From Planotetraspora thailandica (GTDB lineage: Bacteria > Actinomycetota > Actinomycetes > Streptosporangiales > Streptosporangiaceae): a stretch of DNA of 64,000 nt. Position numbers and translations under genes: made by a program. Where the stretch lies: the NCBI RefSeq assembly GCF_016863335.1, contig NZ_BOOR01000025.1:186001-250000 (forward strand). The letters run 5' to 3'. The notes beneath the pieces were generated by a model. The model saw only the letters and a program-made list of their open reading frames with translations, was not told the origin of the DNA and did not search any database. Shown piece after piece: positions 40,235-49,013 of this stretch (position 1 is its first letter; every line of letters begins with the position of its first letter).

Positions 40235-42364
40235 TCACGTGTGATCGTGCGCACCCGGCTGGCCGTTCCCAGCGGTCTGAACGTTCGCACCGGCCTCACC
40301 GTGCCCGCCCATCTGGGCGTGTGCGGCGCGCAGGGCCATGACGGCCTGGGGATAGACGATGAGCGGGCGCATCATGCCCTCGTCCTGATGCTCCAGCAGA
40401 TGACAGTGGTAGGCGAAGCGGCCGGTGGCCCCCTCGAAGCGGCCCGCGATGGTCACGACCTCGTTGACGCCGACCCGGATGACGTCCTTCAGCCCCTTTT
40501 CGCCGTCTTCGAGCACCCCCGCCTGCTTGTACGCGATGGGTTTGGTCGTGGCGCCCAAGGTCGCGTCGAATCCGCTGATGTCGTAGATGTCCCGCGACAG
40601 TGCCTGGAATCGCATCAGGTGGATGTGCATCGGGTGCGGGAAGTCGGTGGCGTTGATGAACGTCCACAACTCCCAGGAGCCCTCCACGGCGAAGTAGTTG
40701 ACGACGTCGTCGGGCCCGTTGGCGATGCGCCGGTAGGTGAGGACGTTGCCGTCGGCCGTCTTGAGCTGGACCACCCCCTCGCTTCCGAGCTCCACGGAGT
40801 GGGGGTTGACCTTCTCCATCTCCCACATCTCCGAATGCTTTCCGCCGCCCACCTTCGTCAGGACGACTCGGTGGGTGCGGTCCGGGGGCAGGCTGTCGTG
40901 CGAGGTCCGCACGAACGAGGGGGAGACCACCCGCGGAAGCGTGAACAGATCACCGGTCCGCGCGCCCTTCCCCTCGCCAGCCTCCGCATGCTGGTCGTGC
41001 CGGTCCGTCTGCCCGCCCTGACCGGGCCGCGTGGGCTGCCCGGGCCGCACGGGGCCGCGGCGGCCCGTCCCGCCGACCCGGAACTGCACGACCTCCGGGT
41101 ACGGCACGCCGGGCGCGGGGCTACCCGGCGAGGTGCCCTCCACCGTGTTGACCAGGCGCAGGCGCCTGCCGGAGTGCGCGCCGAAGTCGACCAGGACGTC
41201 GGCGCGCTCACCCGAGGCGAGGGTGAGGAAGTCGACCGTGATGGGCACGTGCAGCAGGCCGCCGTCCGTGCCGATCTGCTTCATGGCGCCCATCACCTGG
41301 TCCCCGGTGGACTCGTCGATCAGGGCGAGCCGGAAGGTCCTGGAGTTGGCCGCGTTCAGCACCCGGAACCGGTACCAGCGGGGCTCCACCTCGAGATAGG
41401 GCCAGATGACGCCGTTCGCCAGTGTGTACGGACCCTCGAAAGGCCGCGTGACGGGCTGCATCTCGTTGCGGAAGGTCACCTTGTGGAGCAGCCGCCCGGT
41501 CAGCAGGCCTGACGGGTCGGTCTCCAGGTTGCGGTCGCACAGGATGAGCGGCAGTTCGTAGTCGCCGGACGGCAGGCCGAGCGCGTGCTCCTCCTCGTCG
41601 CGGATCCAGTACATGCCGAACAACCCGGCGAACAACGTCCAGGTCGAGGTGTGCATGGCGTGGTCGTGGTACCACAGCGCGGCCGAGGGCTGGCGGTTCA
41701 GATACTCCGCGTACTGCACCTCGCCTGCGACGTGCCCGTTCTCCGACCAGCCGTCCTGCCCGCCCCCGGTGATGGCGCCGTGCAGGTGCACCACCAGCCA
41801 CGGCGGGATGTCCGCCACGTCGCGGCGCGGCACGGCGCCGCCGCTCCCGGGCAGGATGTTGGGCATGTTGGGCGAGCCCACCTGCGCGTAGGACTGAACC
41901 GCGGTGACCGGGACCGTCTCGTTCTCGATCCGGTTGGTCCAGGCGACGCGCAGCCGCTGCTCGCGGTGCACCTCGATCGTGGGCCCGGGAAACAGGCCCT
42001 CGTACGTCCACAACCGGGTGGGCGGCAGCTGCGAATGCAGGCGCGCGGCCACCGACCGCATCTCGATCGTCAGCTCGGCCGTCTCGGGCCTGATCAGAGG
42101 GGGCACGCGCATCGCGTCGGCGAACGGCGTGAGCGTGGCCGTCACCGGCTGGTCGGCTCCCGCGAGCTCCGGCACGTCCCATCCGGAGAGGTGCGCACGT
42201 ATGTCGGGGGTCGCCGAAGACGCCCCGGCACCCGTTTCCGGCATCGCGTCCGGCACGGGAGGGACGGCGGCCGTGCGGCGGACCGACGCCGAAGCCGGTG
42301 CCGCGGCTCCCGTCACGGCCATGGCCGTGGCGAGCCCGAGAAAGTTCCGCCTGCTGGTATCCAT
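40235..42364 (-). CDS. Exported multicopper oxidase (CotA/phenoxazinone synthase-like)
   Basis: A 709-residue exported oxidase. The Tat signal SRRNFLGLA is at residues 4-12. Copper ligands are HLHG (193-196), WYHDHAMH (His233, His235), HPMHIH (from 577) and YHCHLLEH (His653-Cys654-His655 to His659) with the downstream MM. This makes a complete type 1 and type 2/3 set. The form matches CotA, bilirubin oxidase and actinomycete PhsA-type laccases. There is a low-complexity Gly/Arg/Gln insertion at about 435-475 and a His/Gly-rich C-terminal tail. It probably oxidises phenols or metal ions outside the cell; the specific substrate is unknown. It is followed by the aldo/keto reductase. Confidence 0.94.
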   Translation of the reverse strand: MDTSRRNFLGLATAMAVTGAAAPASASVRRTAAVPPVPDAMPETGAGASSATPDIRAHLSGWDVPELAGADQPVTATLTPFADAMRVPPLIRPETAELTIEMRSVAARLHSQLPPTRLWTYEGLFPGPTIEVHREQRLRVAWTNRIENETVPVTAVQSYAQVGSPNMPNILPGSGGAVPRRDVADIPPWLVVHLHGAITGGGQDGWSENGHVAGEVQYAEYLNRQPSAALWYHDHAMHTSTWTLFAGLFGMYWIRDEEEHALGLPSGDYELPLILCDRNLETDPSGLLTGRLLHKVTFRNEMQPVTRPFEGPYTLANGVIWPYLEVEPRWYRFRVLNAANSRTFRLALIDESTGDQVMGAMKQIGTDGGLLHVPITVDFLTLASGERADVLVDFGAHSGRRLRLVNTVEGTSPGSPAPGVPYPEVVQFRVGGTGRRGPVRPGQPTRPGQGGQTDRHDQHAEAGEGKGARTGDLFTLPRVVSPSFVRTSHDSLPPDRTHRVVLTKVGGGKHSEMWEMEKVNPHSVELGSEGVVQLKTADGNVLTYRRIANGPDDVVNYFAVEGSWELWTFINATDFPHPMHIHLMRFQALSRDIYDISGFDATLGATTKPIAYKQAGVLEDGEKGLKDVIRVGVNEVVTIAGRFEGATGRFAYHCHLLEHQDEGMMRPLIVYPQAVMALRAAHAQMGGHGEAGANVQTAGNGQPGAHDHT

Positions 42365-42701
42365 CGATCAGCCCCTTGTCGAGATCGTTTCGCGCCCCAG
42401 CGATCCGACGGCAAATCCCGGAGCCTAGTGACGGGACAGGGGAAGATCGTCGCGCGACGCGGGGGAGGAGCCGAATTTTGGCGCACCTTGACCTGGTCCG
42501 GGGGTTCTCGTTGGCCGGCCGGCGTTCACCGCGGGTTCGAAGACGAATGCCGCGGGCCCGCGATCGGAAAAGCCGCCGACGGGGAAGGCGCGCGGCCCGA
42601 GCGGCCCGGCGACAGGAAAGGGAACGCCCCGGATACGGCGCGGCGCCGGTGGAGGCGATGCCGCCACCGGCGCCGTTCGTGGACGCCGTGCCGTACGAGG
42701 A
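42365..42701. other. Intergenic region upstream of the multicopper oxidase; no gene seen
   Basis: About 340 bases. It holds the presumed oxidase promoter and the terminator of the DUF3043 gene. An open frame on the minus strand exists but is Pro/Ala/Arg-rich and lacks a ribosome site. Confidence 0.45.
42642..42674 (-). terminator. Hairpin after the DUF3043 gene
   Basis: Perfect 11-bp arms GGCGCCGGTGG and CCACCGGCGCC with an 11-base loop lie just past the stop of the gene at 42702. Confidence 0.65.
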
Positions 42702-43316
42702 CTAGTTCTTGGGCGGGATCGGGATGCCGCCGGGACGCACCGTGGGCTTGGGATAGCGCAGGGGGCGGATCTGCAGGGCCCGCATCGCGGCGTAGAAGCC
42801 GACGCCCTTGAGGTTCTCGTCGGGGAACTTCGCCGCCGCCTCCTTTTTCACCTTGTTGGAGGTGTAGAGGGAGCTCGGGATCACCAGCACCAGCACCAGC
42901 GGCACGGAGACGCTGTAGACGGCCAGCACGATGCTGCGGACCTCGACGGGGAACGGCAGCATCGACAGGATCATGATCCCCAGCATCACGGGCAGGAAGT
43001 ACTGCCCCGGCAGGCGCCGCGAGTCGACCCATTCGCGCGCGAACTTGCGCGCGGGGCCGCGGTCACGCGGCTGCAGGTACCGCTCTTCTCCCCGCAGCAT
43101 GCCTTCCCGCGCACGGGTCCGGTCCGCCCTGTCGCGATCACGCTGGAGGCGGTAGGCCTCCTTGCGATTGGAGGGCGCGGTCATGGGCGAGCGGCGGCGG
43201 CCCTGTGACTCGCTCCGCTTCGGGGTGGGACGCCCCTTGCCCGGAGTCGTCCCTAGCTTAGGATCAGTTACAGGGACGGGGGAGTCCACAGGGGTCTGGA
43301 TACGGCGTCGGAACAC
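42702..43316 (-). CDS. DUF3043 membrane protein
   Basis: A 204-residue conserved actinomycete protein. The N-terminal half is very basic (KGRPTPKRSESQGRRR, then NRKEAYRLQRDRDRADRTRA). Two membrane helices follow at about residues 105-150 (PVMLGIMILSMLPF; IVLAVYSVSVPLVLVLVIP) and the C-terminus reads YPKPTVRPGGIP. Function unknown; the basic tail lies in the cytosol. The start MFRRR at 43316 fits the family. It is divergent from pspA, sharing a 145-base promoter region. Confidence 0.9.
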   Translation of the reverse strand: MFRRRIQTPVDSPVPVTDPKLGTTPGKGRPTPKRSESQGRRRSPMTAPSNRKEAYRLQRDRDRADRTRAREGMLRGEERYLQPRDRGPARKFAREWVDSRRLPGQYFLPVMLGIMILSMLPFPVEVRSIVLAVYSVSVPLVLVLVIPSSLYTSNKVKKEAAAKFPDENLKGVGFYAAMRALQIRPLRYPKPTVRPGGIPIPPKN

Positions 43317-43461
43317 GCCGCCCAGCCTACCGGGAGTGCAACTTAGTGACGCCCTCGCGCGTTATGCGTAGGGTGAACCCAGGCGGCTGAGCCGCTTATC
43401 GGAGGGCTGGAACGGCTGGGGTCACCCACGCACAACCTTGAGAAGGGGACGGCCGACGCGC

Positions 43462-44256
43462 ATGAGCGTGATGAAGAGACTTTCCATGATCTTCAAGTCC
43501 AAGGCCAACAAGGCTTTGGACAAGATGGAGGATCCGCGGGAAACCCTTGACTACTCCTACCAGCGGCAACTGGAGCTGTTGCAGAAGGTCCGCAGGGGCG
43601 TCGCCGACGTGGCCACCAGCCGCAAGCGGGTCGAATTGCAGATCAACCAGCTTGAAGGCCAGGCCGCGAAGCTGGAGAGCCAGGGCAGGCAGGCCCTTTC
43701 CGCCGGACGGGAGGACCTCGCGCGCGAGGCGCTCAGCCGGCGCAACGGGGTGAACACGCAGATCGCGGACCTCCGCATCCAGTACAGCAACCTTCAGGGT
43801 GAGGAGGAGAAGCTCACCCTCGCCAGCCAGCGCTTGCAGACCAAGGTGGACACCTTCCGCACGAAGAAGGAGACCATCAAGGCCACCTACACGGCGGCCG
43901 AGGCGCAGACGCGGATCAACGAGGCGTTCTCCGGCATCTCCGAGGAGATGGGCGACGTCGGCCTGGCGATCCAGCGTGCCGAGGACAAGACGGCCCAGAT
44001 GGAGGCGCGGGCCGGGGCGATCGACGAGCTTCTCGCCAGCGGCGCGCTCGACGACTTCACCGGGCAGCGTGACGACATCCAGGCCGAGCTCGACCGCATG
44101 GGCGGCGGCTCCGACGTGGAGCTCGAGATCGCCAAGATGAAGGCGGAGCTGGGCCAGGGCCCGGCGCCCAAGAGCGCCATCGAGGCCGGCCAGCCCGGTC
44201 AGGCCGGGCAGCCCGTCCAGCAGCCCCAGCAGTACCGGCAGGGGGAGGGCCTGTGA
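43462..44256 (+). CDS. pspA: PspA/IM30 family phage-shock protein
   Basis: 264 residues, mostly a coiled coil of long amphipathic helices. It begins MSVMKRLSMIFKSKANKALD and has the family's EDPRETLDYSYQRQLELLQK. A Pro/Gln/Gly-rich tail follows. PspA binds anionic membrane lipids and repairs membrane damage. AGAAGGGGA lies upstream of the ATG at 43462. It heads the operon pspA-pspAA-htpX-pspAB, whose genes overlap by 1-4 bases. Regulation is likely through envelope stress, but no recognisable operator is seen. Confidence 0.93.
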   Translation: MSVMKRLSMIFKSKANKALDKMEDPRETLDYSYQRQLELLQKVRRGVADVATSRKRVELQINQLEGQAAKLESQGRQALSAGREDLAREALSRRNGVNTQIADLRIQYSNLQGEEEKLTLASQRLQTKVDTFRTKKETIKATYTAAEAQTRINEAFSGISEEMGDVGLAIQRAEDKTAQMEARAGAIDELLASGALDDFTGQRDDIQAELDRMGGGSDVELEIAKMKAELGQGPAPKSAIEAGQPGQAGQPVQQPQQYRQGEGL

Positions 44257-44531
44257 TCGTTCGCATCATGGGAGAGGGACAGGTCGAGATCGGCACGGCC
44301 GACATCGACGTCCTCAACTCCCTCGACGTGGAGCTTGAGGCGGCCATCGAGTCCGATGACGAGGACGTCTTCCGGACCAAGCTGCACGCGCTCCTGGAGA
44401 AGGTCCGCCAGGTGGGCAAGGCCCTGCCCGACGACTCTCTCGAGCCCTCCGAGCTGATCCTCCCGCCGGCGGACGCGTCCATCGAGGAGGTGCGGGAAAT
44501 GCTCGGCGACACCGGGCTCATCCCCGGCTGA
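44253..44531 (+). CDS. pspAA: PspA-associated protein PspAA
   Basis: A 92-residue soluble protein beginning MIVRIMGEGQVEIGTADIDV, followed by LNSLDVELEAAIESDDEDVF and a C-terminal PPADASIEEVREMLGDTGLI. This is the PspAA domain that accompanies PspA in actinomycetes and archaea. Its GTG overlaps the pspA stop by 4 bases (GTGA), which indicates translational coupling. Molecular role unknown; a regulatory or adaptor role with PspA is the working idea in the field. Confidence 0.9.
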   Translation: MIVRIMGEGQVEIGTADIDVLNSLDVELEAAIESDDEDVFRTKLHALLEKVRQVGKALPDDSLEPSELILPPADASIEEVREMLGDTGLIPG

Positions 44532-45424
44532 TGTCTCGCACAAGGTTCGCCCCCGACCGTGGTCTGTCGGCACGGATGACCGTGACGATCTTCCTGCTCG
44601 GGTTGCTCTATGTGGCCTTCATGGCCATTTTGATCGCCGTGGGCGTCCAGGCCGTGACGGTCCTGGTGATCGCTGCCGGCCTCCTGCTCGTGCAGTACTT
44701 CTTCTCCGACAAGATCGCGTTGTTCGCGATGCACGGGCGGGAGGTCTCTCCCGAGGAGGCCCCCGAGCTTCACGGCATCATCGACCGGCTGAGCGCCATG
44801 GCCGACATGCCGAAACCGCGGGTGGCGATCGCGGATTCCGACATGCCGAACGCGTTCGCCACCGGCCGCAATCAGAAGAACGCGGTCGTCTGCGTGACGA
44901 CGGGCATCATGCGCCGCCTGGACGCGAGCGAGCTGGAAGGCGTGCTCGCCCACGAGATGTCGCACGTCGCCCACCGTGATGTCGCCGTCATGACGATCGC
45001 CTCGTTCCTCGGCATCGTGGCCGGTCTCATGACCCGGTTCGCGCTCTACACCGGCCTCGGCGGCCGCAGGGACAGTAACAACGGCCCGCCGATCGGGCTG
45101 ATCATCTTCCTGGTGTCCGCCCTCGTCTACGCCGTCAGCTTCCTGCTGACCCGGGCGCTGTCGCGTTACCGGGAGCTCGCGGCCGACCGGGCGGGCGCCC
45201 TGCTCACGCAGCGGCCCTCGGCCCTGGCGAGCGCGCTGGTCAAGGTCAGCGGGGACATTGCGCGCATCCCGACGAGCGACCTGCGCCAGGCCCAGCCGTT
45301 CAACGCGTTCTACTTCACCCCCGCGCTGTCCGGGCAGAGCGTCGCCTCCCTGTTCTCCACGCATCCCTCGCTGGAGCGCAGGCTCGACCAGCTGGCGAAG
45401 ATCTCCGCCACTCTGGGGCGCTGA
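44531..45424 (+). CDS. htpX: HtpX-like M48 membrane zinc protease
   Basis: A 297-residue membrane metalloprotease. Two membrane helices span residues 17-57, and zinc motif HEMSH is at 141-145. Further membrane segments lie near 155-205, and the glutamate ligand lies in SRYRELAADRAGALL. It degrades misfolded membrane proteins. Its ATG overlaps the pspAA stop (TGATG). The presence within the psp operon supports a membrane quality-control role with PspA. Confidence 0.94.
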   Translation: MSRTRFAPDRGLSARMTVTIFLLGLLYVAFMAILIAVGVQAVTVLVIAAGLLLVQYFFSDKIALFAMHGREVSPEEAPELHGIIDRLSAMADMPKPRVAIADSDMPNAFATGRNQKNAVVCVTTGIMRRLDASELEGVLAHEMSHVAHRDVAVMTIASFLGIVAGLMTRFALYTGLGGRRDSNNGPPIGLIIFLVSALVYAVSFLLTRALSRYRELAADRAGALLTQRPSALASALVKVSGDIARIPTSDLRQAQPFNAFYFTPALSGQSVASLFSTHPSLERRLDQLAKISATLGR

Positions 45425-45972
45425 TGGGCTGGCTGGATGCGCTTCTCGGCCGTACGAAGCCCGCGAAGCCGGATCTCGACGCGTTGTTCGCTCTGCCGTC
45501 CGCGGCCGTGACCTTGCAGGCTGCCACGGGCTTCACGCCCGCGGGAGCGGGGTCGGTGGCGTTCCGCGCCGCGGAGGGCGGCGCGTTCGCCCAGCTGGAA
45601 AGGGACGTCAAGGACCTGCTGGGCAGGGTCGAGGTGTCCGAGGACACCTACGGCTACACGTGGCTGCTGGTCCGGGGCGACGACGTGTCGACCGTGGTCA
45701 CCGACCTTCACGCGGTGAACTCGTCCCTGGAGTCCGCCGGGTTCGGCCCGTCGCTGCTGTGCTCGCTCGTGACGTTCGCCGACCCGGCCGGGCGTACGCT
45801 CGCGCTCGTCTACCTCTACAAGCAGGGCACGTTCTATCCGTTCGCGCCCGCCGGCGGCACCCGCCGCGACAACGCGCTCGAGCTGCAGGTGCGCGGCGCC
45901 ATCGAGGGCGAGCTCAGGATCGAGCCGGACCTGTCGCGCTGGTTCCCCGTCTGGGGCGCCCCCGGCCTGTGA
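45424..45972 (+). CDS. pspAB: PspA-associated protein PspAB
   Basis: A 182-residue soluble protein beginning MGWLDALLGRTKPAKPDLDA, with YGYTWLLVRGDDVSTVVTDL in the middle and YLYKQGTFYPFAP toward the end. This is the PspAB pattern seen beside PspA and HtpX in actinomycetes. Its ATG overlaps the htpX stop by 1 base (TGATG). It ends at a strong bidirectional terminator shared with nadA. Biochemical function is unknown. Confidence 0.88.
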   Translation: MGWLDALLGRTKPAKPDLDALFALPSAAVTLQAATGFTPAGAGSVAFRAAEGGAFAQLERDVKDLLGRVEVSEDTYGYTWLLVRGDDVSTVVTDLHAVNSSLESAGFGPSLLCSLVTFADPAGRTLALVYLYKQGTFYPFAPAGGTRRDNALELQVRGAIEGELRIEPDLSRWFPVWGAPGL

Positions 45973-45986
45973 CGCCTTCCTGACCC

Positions 45987-46023
45987 GCCTCGCCGTACGG
46001 GGACGATCCCGGTACGGCGAGGC
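45987..46023. terminator. Bidirectional terminator between pspAB and nadA
   Basis: Arms GCCTCGCCGTAC and GTACGGCGAGGC form a perfect 12-bp stem with a 13-base loop, between the convergent stops. Confidence 0.8.
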
Positions 46024-46032
46024 AGGCGATCG

Positions 46033-47187
46033 TCACGGAAGCGCCAGCATGCGGTCGAGCGCGACCTTCGCCCAGTGCGTGGTGTCGGGGTCCACGGTGA
46101 TCTGGTTGACGACCTCGCCGGCCGCCAGCGACTCCAGCGCCCAGACCAGATGCGGCAGGTCGATCCGGTTCATGGTCGAGCAGTAGCACACGGTCCTGTC
46201 CAGGAACGTGACCGTCTTGTCCGGGAACATCTGGCCGAGGCGCTTGACCAGGTTGAGCTCGGTGCCGACGGCCCACGACGACCCGGCGGGCGCCTCCTGG
46301 AGGGTTCGGATGATGTACTCCGTCGATCCCACGTAGTCGGCCTTGGTGACGACCTCGTGGCGGCACTCCGGGTGCACCAGCACGTTGACCCCCGGGATGC
46401 GGGCGCGCACGTCGTCGACGCATTCGGCGGTGAACCTGCCGTGGACCGAGCAGTGGCCCTTCCACAGGATCATCTTGGCGTTCTCGAGCTGCTCGCGGGT
46501 GAGCCCGCCGTTAGGGCGGTGCGGGTTGTAGACGACGCAATCGTCCAGCGACAGGCCCATCTCCAGGACGGCGGTGTTGCGCCCCAGGTGCTGGTCGGGC
46601 AGGAACAGCACCTTCTCGCCCTGCTCGAACGCCCATTCCAGCGCCCGCCTGGCGTTGGACGAGGTGCACACGGCGCCGCCGTGCCGTCCGCAGAAGGCCT
46701 TGATGTCGGCGCTGGAGTTCATGTAGGTGATCGGGACCACGCCCGAGGCGATCCCGGCGTCTTCCAGCACGTCCCAGCAGTCCTCGACCTGGTTGAAGGT
46801 CGCCATGTCGGCCATGGAGCAGCCCGCCGCCAGGTCGGGGAGCACGACCTTCTGGGCGTCGCCGGTGAGGATGTCGGCGGACTCTGCCATGAAGTGCACG
46901 CCGCAGAAGACGATGTATTCGGCCTCGGGCCGCGCCGCCGCGTCACGTGCCAGCTTGAAGGAGTCACCGGTCACGTCCGCGAACTGGATGACCTCGTCGC
47001 GCTGATAGTGGTGCCCGAGCACGAACAACCGGTCGCCGAGCCGTTCCTTGGCCGCGCGGGCGCGTTCCACCAGGGCCGGGTCGGACGCGGGCGGGAGGTC
47101 TCCCGGGCACTCCACGCCACGCTCGCTGTGCGGGTCCGCGCCCTGGCCGAGAACGAAGAGCGGAAGCCCGGTCTCGGAGATCGTCAC
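46033..47187 (-). CDS. nadA: Quinolinate synthase
   Basis: A 384-residue [4Fe-4S] enzyme that condenses iminoaspartate with DHAP to quinolinate in NAD synthesis. The three cluster cysteines appear in VFCGVHFMAESADI, GGAVCTSSNARRA and LVHPECRHEV; the repeats LGHHYQRDEVIQFADVTGDS and LFLPDQHLGRN are typical. GAAGGGGG lies upstream of the GTG start. nadB and nadC are not in the window. An inverted repeat 26-40 bases before the start could be its operator. It is divergent from erpA, which makes an Fe-S carrier that may help its maturation. Confidence 0.97.
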   Translation of the reverse strand: MTISETGLPLFVLGQGADPHSERGVECPGDLPPASDPALVERARAAKERLGDRLFVLGHHYQRDEVIQFADVTGDSFKLARDAAARPEAEYIVFCGVHFMAESADILTGDAQKVVLPDLAAGCSMADMATFNQVEDCWDVLEDAGIASGVVPITYMNSSADIKAFCGRHGGAVCTSSNARRALEWAFEQGEKVLFLPDQHLGRNTAVLEMGLSLDDCVVYNPHRPNGGLTREQLENAKMILWKGHCSVHGRFTAECVDDVRARIPGVNVLVHPECRHEVVTKADYVGSTEYIIRTLQEAPAGSSWAVGTELNLVKRLGQMFPDKTVTFLDRTVCYCSTMNRIDLPHLVWALESLAAGEVVNQITVDPDTTHWAKVALDRMLALP

Positions 47188-47212
47188 GGATCACACCCCC
47201 TTCGGGGACTTA

Positions 47213-47227
47213 TCGTCGAACTGACGA
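47213..47227 (-). promoter_or_regulatory. Inverted repeat in the nadA leader/promoter
   Basis: TCGTC-GAACT-GACGA, 26-40 bases upstream of the nadA start. It suggests a repressor site; which regulator binds is unknown. Confidence 0.4.
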
Positions 47228-47418
47228 CTAATGATTACACATGCGCCGTGCCATGAACGGAGGGGGTGTGGGAATGGGGGCGAACCAGGGCTTTCCGGAA
47301 TCCGGTGGCCCACGCAGGAATGTGTATCGATCGGCGGGTGTTGGTAGCGTCTTAGTAGGACGTCGAAATCAATCGGCCGCTCCGAGCGGGCGGCCGGCGC
47401 AGACGCGGGAGTCAGCAC

Positions 47419-47772
47419 ATGACGGTTGAGAGCAGCGAGACGACGCAGCAGGGAATCATCCTGACTGACGCCGCCGCCGCCAAGGTCAAGAGCCTGCTCG
47501 AGCAGCAGGGCGAGGAAGGACTGCAGCTTCGCGTCGCGGTCCAGCCGGGTGGCTGTTCCGGCCTTCGCTACCAGCTCTTCTTCGACGACCGCTCCATGGA
47601 CGGCGACGTCGTTTCGGACTTCGGCGGCGTGGGCGTCGTCACCGACCGGATGAGCGCGCCGTACCTCGTCGGGGCGACGGTGGACTTCGTGGACACCATC
47701 GAGAAGCAGGGCTTCACCATCGACAACCCCAACGCCACCGGCTCGTGCGCCTGCGGCGACTCCTTCAGCTAA
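47419..47772 (+). CDS. erpA: Iron-sulfur cluster insertion protein (ErpA/HesB family)
   Basis: A 117-residue A-type Fe-S carrier. The three conserved cysteines are Cys46 (GGCSGLRYQL), Cys110 and Cys112 (GSCACGDSF). The rest follows the family: ILTDAAAAKVKSLLEQQG and VVTDRMSAPYLVGATVDFVD. GGGAG lies 7 bases before the ATG. It hands clusters to enzymes; NadA and LipA encoded here are candidate recipients. A strong terminator follows. Confidence 0.96.
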   Translation: MTVESSETTQQGIILTDAAAAKVKSLLEQQGEEGLQLRVAVQPGGCSGLRYQLFFDDRSMDGDVVSDFGGVGVVTDRMSAPYLVGATVDFVDTIEKQGFTIDNPNATGSCACGDSFS

Positions 47773-47866
47773 TCGAGCCGCCCGCCCCGGCGACGGGGAG
47801 GGCGTGACATGAGCGGACAGGCCGGACGCCCTACCAGGGGCGGCCGCCGAGTTCACGCGACCTGAC

Positions 47867-47896
47867 CGGCCCCGTACGGACATCCGTACGGGGCCG
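47867..47896 (+). terminator. Terminator after erpA
   Basis: Perfect 13-bp stem, CGGCCCCGTACGG and CCGTACGGGGCCG, with loop ACAT, about 95 bases past the erpA stop and before the kinase gene. Confidence 0.8.
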
Positions 47897-47980
47897 TCGT
47901 CGTCTTCCACGGTAAGCTCGACAGGTTCGGCAAGATTGCCTTTCTATCCCCGAGATGCTGACAACGAGGAGATCGACCCC

Positions 47981-48967
47981 GTGCGCATCGCCATTACCGG
48001 CTCCATCGCCACCGACCATCTGATGACTTTCCCCGGCCGCTTCGGCGATCAGCTGATCGCCGAACAGCTCGACCGGGTCTCGCTGTCGTTCCTCGTGGAC
48101 GATCTGCAGATACGCCGTGGCGGGTGCGCCGCCAACATCTCCTTCGGCATGGGCTGCCTCGGTCTGACCCCCATCCTCGTGGGAGCGGTGGGCTCCGACT
48201 TCGCCGACTACCGGTCGTGGCTGGAGCGCCACGGGGTGGACTGCGCCTCCATCCACGTCTCCGAGCTGCACCACACGGCCCGTTTCCTGTGCACCACCGA
48301 CGACGATCACAACCAGATCGCCTCGTTCTACACAGGCGCGATGGCCGAGGCCCGCCTGATCGAGCTCGGCCCGATCGCCGAGCGTCTCGGCGCGCTCGAC
48401 CTGGTGCTGGTGAGCCCCAACGACCCCGAGGCGATGCTCAGGCACACCGGTGAGGCCCGCACCCGCGGCATCCCGTTCGCGGCCGACCCCTCACAGCAGC
48501 TCGCCCGGATGGGCGGCGACGACATCCGTCAGCTCGTCGACGGTGCGGCCTACCTGTTCAGCAACGACTACGAGCTCGGCCTGATCGGTCAGAAGACCGG
48601 CTGGTCGGACGAGGAGATCCTCAGCCGGGTCGGCGTCCGCGTCACCACGCTCGGCCCCAAGGGCGTCAGGATCGACCGCGAGGGCGAGCCGTCGCTGCAC
48701 GTGTCACCCGCGCCTGAGCGTGGCAAGGCCGACCCGACGGGCGTCGGCGACGCGTTCCGTGCCGGTTTCCTGTCCGGCCTGGCCTGGGGCCTGCCGCTGG
48801 AGCGCTGCGGCCAGATCGGCAACCTGACGGCCACCCACGTCCTTGAGCGGGTCGGCGGCCAGGAGTACGAACTCGGCCAGCAGGTCTTCCTGGAGCGCTT
48901 CGGCGCGGCGTACGGCCAGGCCGCCGCGGACGAGGTGGCCGAGCACATCCGCTGCCACTACGCCTGA
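47981..48967 (+). CDS. PfkB-family carbohydrate/nucleoside kinase
   Basis: A 328-residue ribokinase-fold enzyme. It begins MRIAITGSIATDHLMTFPGR and has the N-terminal GG box RRGGCAANISFGMGCLG. The catalytic anion-hole box DPTGVGDAFRAGFLSG lies near residue 250, with its base Asp. GAGGAG lies 9 bases before the GTG at 47981. In actinomycete genomes an orthologue sits near hesB and ctaC and is annotated as a sugar kinase or adenosine-kinase-like; the substrate is not evident. It lies between erpA and the cysteine desulfurase pair and is convergent with TusA. Confidence 0.9.
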   Translation: MRIAITGSIATDHLMTFPGRFGDQLIAEQLDRVSLSFLVDDLQIRRGGCAANISFGMGCLGLTPILVGAVGSDFADYRSWLERHGVDCASIHVSELHHTARFLCTTDDDHNQIASFYTGAMAEARLIELGPIAERLGALDLVLVSPNDPEAMLRHTGEARTRGIPFAADPSQQLARMGGDDIRQLVDGAAYLFSNDYELGLIGQKTGWSDEEILSRVGVRVTTLGPKGVRIDREGEPSLHVSPAPERGKADPTGVGDAFRAGFLSGLAWGLPLERCGQIGNLTATHVLERVGGQEYELGQQVFLERFGAAYGQAAADEVAEHIRCHYA

Positions 48968-49013
48968 CGGCGGCTCCGCCGGCCCTGGCCCAATAGTCGG
49001 CCCAGTAGTCGGC

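Noticed and set aside
42425-42667. Minus-strand open frame between the oxidase and DUF3043 genes
   Set aside because: Low-complexity Pro/Ala/Arg composition, overlaps a terminator hairpin, no ribosome site.
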